This document shows, piece after piece, positions 6,932 through 10,941 of a stretch of 10,941 bases of DNA. Below the pieces are notes generated by a model. The model saw only the letters and a list, made by a program, of their open reading frames with translations. It was not told the DNA's origin and ran no database searches. Numbering within the stretch: position 1 is the stretch's first letter; every line of letters starts with the position of its first letter. The stretch lies in the NCBI GenBank assembly GCA_021827885.1, contig JAKAUD010000057.1, positions 1 through 10,941 of the forward strand, read 5' to 3'. This DNA is from Thermoplasmata archaeon. Lineage in GTDB: Archaea; Thermoplasmatota; Thermoplasmata; Thermoplasmatales; Thermoplasmataceae. Position numbers and translations under genes: made by a program.

Positions 6932-8710
6932 TTACTTTTCCTCCTTTTTCTTCCCCCTAGAAACATAGTATCCAGCGACTCCTCCGATTATTACAATTGC
7001 AGCCACTATACCTCCAATTTCATAGTAAAGATTGTAGTCTGTTGTTGATGCCTTAGACACTGAGTATATTGTCATAAAGTTAAGTGGACTGTCCATTGTC
7101 AGATTTGGTATAAATCCTTGGACAACGTTATGATTGTAAGAATAGTAATTGTTAGCACTGCCAATTGGTATGATTGGAATCTGAGAGTCTATTAATTGCT
7201 GAACCTGATGTAGATTTGACACTAGGCTGGACTGCGATGAGGTGATCGTTGAATTAAAATAAGTATTTAGTGTTTTATTTGAAAAGTGCTCAAAATTCCA
7301 GGCCCCATTGTAATCATATGGCATTTGTAGTTGTAAATAGGGGTTAGCAAATGGTGGAACGTACCCAAAGTATGTCATGTTAGTGAATTTTGAACTAAAG
7401 ACATCAGAACCCCACGTACTGAATGGCACATTTGTGAGCGTAGCGTAAACGCCGGCTGCATTTAGATCTGAAACAATGAAGTTACCAGCTGCTTCCCAAT
7501 CCGATACTGGGGGTTCTACAATGTTTACTGAGAGTTGATTGTTAGTAGTATTGTTATCGAAGTACCCTGTGGTTGAATTCATATGGTACCCAGCTTTTTC
7601 AAACTCTTTTTCTGCCATCGACACATTAAATGAGTAATAAAGCAAATTTGGTGCCCAATCAGATTTCAAGACCGTTGGCAAACCACCAAAAGAAAAGTTC
7701 CCTTGCCCATATGATCCCAGTCCATCCTCAGCTTTTTGCATAATCTGTGTCTTGTTAATGGCATATGCGAATCCTCTCCTTATGTGAACGTTATTGTATG
7801 GACTTAGAGTGTCGTTCATCCAAAGATAGAAAGTCCAAGGTTCTACCTGCTTGACATTAGTTATAGCTGGGTAAGTGCTGAGTGACTCATAATCGCTTAA
7901 TGATGGGAAAGACCCCCCTATAGAACCATCTTCCAAGGATAAATCTGCATCCGCCGTTGATGAGAACTTTTCAACAAAAATGGTTTCAATATGCGGTACT
8001 CCCATCCAGAAATGAGTGTTTGCTACAATCGTGCCTCCAGCAGCAGTAATGTCTTTGAGGATAAATGGCCCAGCAGTTATTTCCTGTCCGAATGGACCCA
8101 TATTTAAATAGCTTCCTATTCTACTTACATTTCCGTGATCATAAATAGACCAGGCCGATGGTATAATAGTCTGAGTGGCAACGTAATCAAACCACAATGT
8201 GCTTTGGTCTTTGAACAAGAAGCTTACAGTTTCATTGTTTGGAGTATATATTGAACTTATATATGGACCAATACCATATGTATCGAGTGAAGCATTAGCA
8301 ATTATCGCATCGAATGTGAACTTAACATCCTTTGATGTTATTGCTCCAACAACGCTAGTCCCGTTTACCCAGTCTGCATTTGGGTTGAGATTAAACGTTA
8401 TATTTTCAGTACCATTGCTATTGTAATTTATAGTCCATGAATTGGCTAACCAAGAAGTTACATTCCCATTTGTCCACTGAAAGCCGAGACTATCTGCATA
8501 CATCTGTCCGTCAAGTATTGTTGCCAAACTGTTTGTTGCAGTTAATGGATTCAAATTTGAAACAGACGTAGAAATTGGAGTTCCAAATATGAACTCGCCA
8601 GTGGGCGCGCTACTAGAGCTAGCATTAACTCCTGGTAAACTTGCGAAAGCAAGTAACACCATTACTAAAGCTATAGAAGAGACGACTATTTTCGTCCTAA
8701 AACCAGCCAT
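6932..8710 (-). CDS. dppA: Peptide-binding protein of an ABC transporter (SBP family 5), C-terminally membrane-anchored
   Basis: Extracytoplasmic receptor that would capture peptides and deliver them to the permease pair. It has 592 aa. N-terminal signal sequence: KIVVSSIALVMVLLAFASLPGVNA (7-30), no lipobox cysteine. The family 5 binding domain runs from about 38 to 550, recognised by early NPL (54-56), the SKDVKFTFDA segment (126-135), GPFILK (214-219) and the HIRRGFAYAINK segment (309-320). A C-terminal hydrophobic helix at about 563-583 ends in a basic/acidic tail (RGKKKEEK), which anchors the receptor in the single membrane. I count about 18 N-x-S/T sequons, so heavy N-glycosylation is likely, as expected for an acidophile's surface protein. 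It is the first gene of the operon, with a TATA box about 20 nt upstream and no Shine-Dalgarno. Ligand specificity is unknown; family 5 also includes nickel and sugar binders, but the two OppD/F-type ATPases favour peptides. Confidence 0.9.
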   Translation of the reverse strand: MAGFRTKIVVSSIALVMVLLAFASLPGVNASSSSAPTGEFIFGTPISTSVSNLNPLTATNSLATILDGQMYADSLGFQWTNGNVTSWLANSWTINYNSNGTENITFNLNPNADWVNGTSVVGAITSKDVKFTFDAIIANASLDTYGIGPYISSIYTPNNETVSFLFKDQSTLWFDYVATQTIIPSAWSIYDHGNVSRIGSYLNMGPFGQEITAGPFILKDITAAGGTIVANTHFWMGVPHIETIFVEKFSSTADADLSLEDGSIGGSFPSLSDYESLSTYPAITNVKQVEPWTFYLWMNDTLSPYNNVHIRRGFAYAINKTQIMQKAEDGLGSYGQGNFSFGGLPTVLKSDWAPNLLYYSFNVSMAEKEFEKAGYHMNSTTGYFDNNTTNNQLSVNIVEPPVSDWEAAGNFIVSDLNAAGVYATLTNVPFSTWGSDVFSSKFTNMTYFGYVPPFANPYLQLQMPYDYNGAWNFEHFSNKTLNTYFNSTITSSQSSLVSNLHQVQQLIDSQIPIIPIGSANNYYSYNHNVVQGFIPNLTMDSPLNFMTIYSVSKASTTDYNLYYEIGGIVAAIVIIGGVAGYYVSRGKKKEEK

Positions 8711-8730
8711 AAACAGGTAACTGAGTGTCC

Positions 8731-8740
8731 TAATATAAAT
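8731..8740 (-). promoter_or_regulatory. TATA box of the peptide-transporter operon (leaderless type)
   Basis: ATTTATATTA on the minus strand, ending 20 nt before the dppA ATG at 8710. Archaeal transcription begins about 22-26 nt after the TATA centre, so the RNA would start at or next to the ATG. The absence of a Shine-Dalgarno is consistent. A 10-bp palindrome abuts it upstream. Confidence 0.6.
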
Positions 8741-8750
8741 CTTACGTAAG
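8741..8750. promoter_or_regulatory. 10-bp perfect palindrome next to the dppA TATA box, candidate operator
   Basis: CTTACGTAAG is its own reverse complement and sits exactly where the transcription factor B recognition element of the dppA promoter should be. A dimeric regulator bound here would compete with TFB/TBP. The regulator is not identifiable from this window, and a single 10-bp palindrome can occur by chance. Confidence 0.35.
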
Positions 8751-8840
8751 GGATATACCTAGTGCAATATTTAACCACTTTAAATTAGTTAATTATTTTA
8801 GTTAGAAAAATCGGAAATTATGTTACAATAAAAGATCATT

Positions 8841-8852
8841 TAGGGTGTCCAA
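8841..8852 (+). repeat. Left terminal inverted repeat of the insertion sequence
   Basis: TAGGGTGTCCAA, identical in reverse complement to positions 9793-9804. The first two bases may be a TA target duplication. Confidence 0.75.
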
Positions 8853-8859
8853 ACATTCG

Positions 8860-9705
8860 TCAAACAACGATATCCATTATTTCTCTCTTTGATCTGTGCC
8901 TTATCTGATTGACCATTACAATGCAGTTGTATACAACTATCCTCTCACCAATGGCAACATCATAGTTCCTGTTGCGGACATACCATATGTGTTCGGAATG
9001 CATTATCTCCTCTGAAATGAAAAATGTCCTCTCTATTTCCCATCTTAGCCTGTATCTGGCTTTCTCCCTTTCCCTGATAATCATACCCTGCTTCCTGTTG
9101 AATGTCAGATTATAATGAACAGTGCCCCTTTTTCTGTTTGTATCTATAAAGGGAATGCTATGTGTATTGTCCATGATGTAGTCATAGATGCCTGCTGAAT
9201 CATAAGCGGCATCCATGAGGATGCATTCATGATCGCGGACTGCATCCACCATTGGAAAGGCCATTATGCTGTCGTGAATAGATGCAGTGGTCATCTTCCA
9301 TTCGATTGCTGCAGTGGAATCAATATCGTGTGCAACATGTGTTTTCCTGCCTTATTCAAACCCTTTGGTGCCGTAACCGCACGAACTCCCAGGATCCTTG
9401 TATTTCATGGTTCTTCGCCTTCTTTGTGCAGTTGTATGCTTGCATGTCTTTACAATGAAGCTGTCAATGGCAGCATTATTCTCATCCGATTCAAAACGAG
9501 ATCAATGATGCCGACATTGATCTCATGCTAGTCCATTCTCAACGCCCTGTATGATAGAATTCGGAAGTTTGGAATCTCGCTTATCCCAACAAGATTCATG
9601 AGTTCCGGATGGTTGCTGAAGAAACTGCCTGAAGATCTGTATGAAATGCCGTAAATCTGCAGGATAACAATGATCTTCAGAAACAATCTTATCCAGCCTA
9701 TCCAT
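8860..9705 (-). pseudogene. DDE transposase pseudogene (IS5-like), frameshifted and with internal stops
   Basis: Transposase remnant read on the minus strand. An uninterrupted C-terminal piece (9294-8860, 144 aa) contains MDAAYDSAGI, where D28 is the second catalytic Asp, and RLRWEIERTFF, where E88 is the catalytic Glu. The same frame continues upstream through TAA at 9352-9354 into KGFE, KYKDP and NAAIDSFIVKTCKH, whose Asp (codon 9463-9465) is the first catalytic Asp. A one-base change in the run at 9493-9496 then shifts frame to an N-terminal section containing FFSNHPELMNLVGISEIPNF, itself cut by TAG at 9528-9530. A further shift near 9675-9690 probably joins MDRLDKIV from the ATG at 9705. 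The DDE set is recognisable but no continuous product can be made. Reading frames open upstream of 9705 suggest the original start may lie slightly further out. Confidence 0.75.
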
Positions 9706-9792
9706 GATCAGTGGGAAATGGTTTGCTTCAATATTCCACCAATATTATTAGATTAATAATATCTGACGATTATCGAACATTCCATAGATTCC

Positions 9793-9804
9793 TTGGACAC
9801 CCTA
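9793..9804 (-). repeat. Right terminal inverted repeat of the insertion sequence
   Basis: TTGGACACCCTA, the exact reverse complement of the left end. It is followed by CTGTTATGG in the flanking DNA, with no duplication beyond the possible TA. Confidence 0.75.
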
Positions 9805-10113
9805 CTGTTATGGAAAAATCTGATGCCGTTGCGAAGAACTTGATTTACTCATGTTTGCTTTTCAGGGCGTTTTCCATATATCATTAAACAAATATACTAA
9901 ATTCTCTGGGATCAGGTGATTCAGAGGATGGCATTTTGGAAATTACTCTGTATAAATGTCTTCCTGACGAAAAGATCGCTTATTGAAACACCTACTGCAA
10001 TATAGAAAACGATTAACCTGGATACAAATTAACTTAACCCCAAAACTCTCAAAGCTTAACCTTGCTTTAATAAAAAATATGGCAACTGCATTCTAATATT
10101 TAAGAGAGCAAAG
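9805..10113. other. 309-bp stretch with no recognisable gene
   Basis: No convincing coding region, RNA gene or repeat is visible. On the plus strand a short frame from the ATG at 9810 runs 25 codons to a TAA and then stays open for about 33 more codons to a TGA near 9987. The composition looks mildly protein-like but without recognised motifs, so it could be the ruin of a small gene. A T6 tract in the minus-strand sense at 10072-10077 may terminate the small surface-protein gene that ends at 10114. Confidence 0.4.
10072..10077 (-). terminator. T6 tract after the small surface-protein gene
   Basis: In the minus-strand sense, ATTTTTT lies about 36 nt beyond the stop codon at 10114. Archaeal termination commonly uses such T-tracts without a strong hairpin. 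Weak evidence on its own. Confidence 0.35.
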
Positions 10114-10689
10114 TTAAATATCACAGTATAGAGCTGCATTAATGAAGCTGACCATGCCATAGTCTCCCGGATTGAAGCCCGTATTGTTGAACCAGCTGTC
10201 CAGGTACGTGAGGTTCCCCCTGACATACATGTGCACAATGTCAACCGCATACGGGTTGAAATCAATATTGTTATAACCTGCACTTCCACCGTTTGGATCA
10301 TCGTATGAGGCCATGGCAGTGAGAGATGCAGTGTTACCCTTCCCGAATCCTGAATTCACATAGGATTGAGATAAGTTGTAGAAGGAATCACTGAGAAGGT
10401 AAGTGTAGTTGCCATTCGAATACACTGTTGCATTCAGAAGGTAATATGCAGTTGATCCCAGATATCCGGTTCCAAAGATCTGAATATTCATCTCTCCACT
10501 GTTAGGTGCGGTTATATTAACAGTTAGCTTCGGCCCGATGAGGGGGCTCTCCGTGACTGTGCTGTTCTGGGAACTCTTCTTCTTATGCGGCAATGGATAT
10601 AAATTCCTCGCAGAATAGAAATGATATGATAAAGGAATTGCTACAATAATCAGGACAATAATGACCCAAACAAGGGATTTGTGGTACAT
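10114..10689 (-). CDS. Unrecognised membrane-anchored, sequon-rich surface protein
   Basis: I do not recognise this 191-aa protein. It has a short cytoplasmic start (MYHKS), a hydrophobic helix at about 6-21 (LVWVIIVLIIVAIPLS), then a basic linker with KKK at 36-38 and an exported domain of about 150 residues. Seven N-x-S/T sequons (N42, 58, 86, 94, 105, 159, 168) imply glycosylation. The domain is rich in Tyr, Asn, Ser and Gly and alternates polar and hydrophobic residues, as in beta-sheet folds (LTVNITAP, MNIQIFGTGY, AYYLLNATVY). Its single Cys is near the end (YCDI). The helix is probably an uncleaved signal anchor, although cleavage cannot be excluded. A TATA box about 20 nt before the ATG and no Shine-Dalgarno suggest a separate leaderless transcript. 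It resembles short pilin-like or S-layer-associated proteins in general style only. Confidence 0.75.
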   Translation of the reverse strand: MYHKSLVWVIIVLIIVAIPLSYHFYSARNLYPLPHKKKSSQNSTVTESPLIGPKLTVNITAPNSGEMNIQIFGTGYLGSTAYYLLNATVYSNGNYTYLLSDSFYNLSQSYVNSGFGKGNTASLTAMASYDDPNGGSAGYNNIDFNPYAVDIVHMYVRGNLTYLDSWFNNTGFNPGDYGMVSFINAALYCDI

Positions 10690-10710
10690 ACTACTATTAC
10701 ATTAGAAACA

Positions 10711-10718
10711 TATAAATA
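10711..10718 (-). promoter_or_regulatory. TATA box of the small surface-protein gene (leaderless type)
   Basis: On the minus strand, TATTTATA preceded by an A-rich stretch that can serve as the TFB element. About 20 nt separate it from the ATG at 10689, the same spacing as at the dppA promoter. There is no ribosome-binding site, so the transcript is expected to start at or near the ATG. Confidence 0.6.
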
Positions 10719-10796
10719 TTTTTTTGTGACCATTAAATACCATGCATTGCGAAAGGTAACCATTCCCCTAATTTAAAGAGTATTGAAAAAAGATCG

Positions 10797-10822
10797 CCCC
10801 TAAAAATGGAACTTTAAGTTCC
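10797..10822 (-). terminator. Hairpin plus T-tract at the end of the last gene
   Basis: GGAACTTAAAGTTCC on the minus strand is a near-continuous inverted repeat (7-bp arms) that includes the TAA stop at 10814-10816. It is followed directly by ATTTTT. The real loop must take a few of the arm bases, leaving a stem of about 5-6 bp. The arrangement resembles an intrinsic terminator, and the T-run alone could suffice in archaea. Confidence 0.5.
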
Positions 10823-10941
10823 CATCATCTTTTCGTCTGTATCGGTGTCCTCTTCTTCAAATCTCTTTTTCACTGCAAATGGACTGAAATTCGAAATTAT
10901 TCTCCTGATTTCATCGAAGGTCGTTTCTTTCATCAGTATTG
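10814..10941 (-). CDS. 3' end of an unrecognised gene, start outside window
   Basis: An open minus-strand frame enters from the window edge and ends at the TAA at 10814-10816. The visible 42 residues read ILMKETTFDEIRRIISNF, then SPFAVKKRF, then an acidic tail EEEDTDTDEKMMGT. The pattern, an amphipathic basic helix followed by a charged acidic C-terminus, looks like a genuine protein end, and a hairpin with T-tract follows the stop. An ATG at 10931-10933 could start a 39-aa product, but the frame is still open upstream of it, so a longer gene is more likely. Function cannot be assigned from this tail. Confidence 0.5.
   Translation of the reverse strand, partial: ILMKETTFDEIRRIISNFSPFAVKKRFEEEDTDTDEKMMGT

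Larger units (their letters stand above)
8841..9804. mobile_element. Decayed insertion sequence, 964 bp, with 12-bp terminal inverted repeats
   Basis: Bounded by TAGGGTGTCCAA on the left and its exact reverse complement on the right. The outermost TA at each end may be a duplicated TA target, which would make the element GGGTGTCC...GGACACCC. The interior holds one minus-strand DDE transposase gene that is no longer translatable. Size, single ORF and end structure fit an IS5-like or related DDE element; I cannot name the exact family. The intact ends but broken gene indicate an old, immobile copy, unless mobilised in trans. It lies between the peptide-transporter promoter and the gene for a small surface protein. 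Confidence 0.75.

Noticed and set aside
9229..9531. 100-codon plus-strand frame within the insertion sequence
   Set aside because: Antisense to the transposase remnant, whose catalytic motifs are on the minus strand.
10051..10069. AAAGC...GCTTT inverted repeat as a terminator
   Set aside because: Only five base pairs with an 8-nt loop, and in the minus-strand sense the T-tract comes before it, not after, so it does not fit an intrinsic terminator.
10056..10301. 81-codon minus-strand frame overlapping the end of the surface-protein gene
   Set aside because: Different frame of the same strand; low-complexity Thr/Ile/Arg composition and no start signal, while the 191-aa frame has a TATA box, anchor helix and sequons.
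1..10941. CRISPR arrays and tRNA or rRNA genes
   Set aside because: No regularly spaced direct repeats and no tRNA or rRNA sequence pattern seen on either strand by eye.

Overview
The window looks like chromosomal DNA of a low-GC archaeon, most likely a wall-less acidophile of the Thermoplasmatales (Ferroplasma/Cuniculiplasma-like). Several features support this. The two most clearly promoter-proximal genes have an archaeal TATA box about 20 nt before the ATG and no ribosome-binding site, so their transcripts are probably leaderless. Downstream operon genes instead carry AGGTGA/GAGGT-type Shine-Dalgarno sites. The exported proteins are rich in N-glycosylation sequons, the substrate-binding protein is held by a C-terminal membrane anchor instead of a lipobox, and ATA, AGA and AGG codons are common. 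The genus is an inference; no rRNA or other marker gene is present.

Layout: (1) positions 1-2403, plus strand: the 3' part of a D-Ala-D-Ala carboxypeptidase-like protein (peptidase S13 / PBP4 type), then a diaminopimelate-decarboxylase-like PLP enzyme (LysA family). (2) positions 8710 back to 2428, minus strand: one compact operon encoding a complete dipeptide/oligopeptide ABC importer in the order binding protein, permease B, permease C, ATPase D, ATPase F, ending with a small DUF218 (YdcF/SanA-like) protein. Spacing inside it is tight: an ATGA overlap between permease C and ATPase D, and stop codons lying inside the next gene's Shine-Dalgarno at two other junctions. The operon converges on the lysA-like gene with a 24-nt gap. 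(3) positions 8841-9804: a decayed insertion sequence with perfect 12-bp terminal inverted repeats and a DDE transposase broken by two stops and at least one frameshift, probably two. (4) positions 9805-10113: no recognisable gene. (5) positions 10114-10689, minus strand: an unrecognised small membrane-anchored, sequon-rich surface protein with its own leaderless promoter. (6) positions 10814-10941, minus strand: the 3' end of an unrecognised gene, followed by a hairpin and T-tract.

The main biological idea is inferred from gene content. A peptide importer, a D,D-carboxypeptidase, a decarboxylase of the family that acts on the D-centre of meso-diaminopimelate, and a DUF218 protein (a family tied in bacteria to envelope and peptidoglycan precursor phenotypes) sit together in what appears to be an organism without peptidoglycan. 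One reading is a scavenging route for bacterial cell-wall peptides: uptake, D-Ala removal, and conversion of released DAP to lysine. The alternative is ordinary lysine synthesis and peptide nutrition genes that happen to be neighbours.
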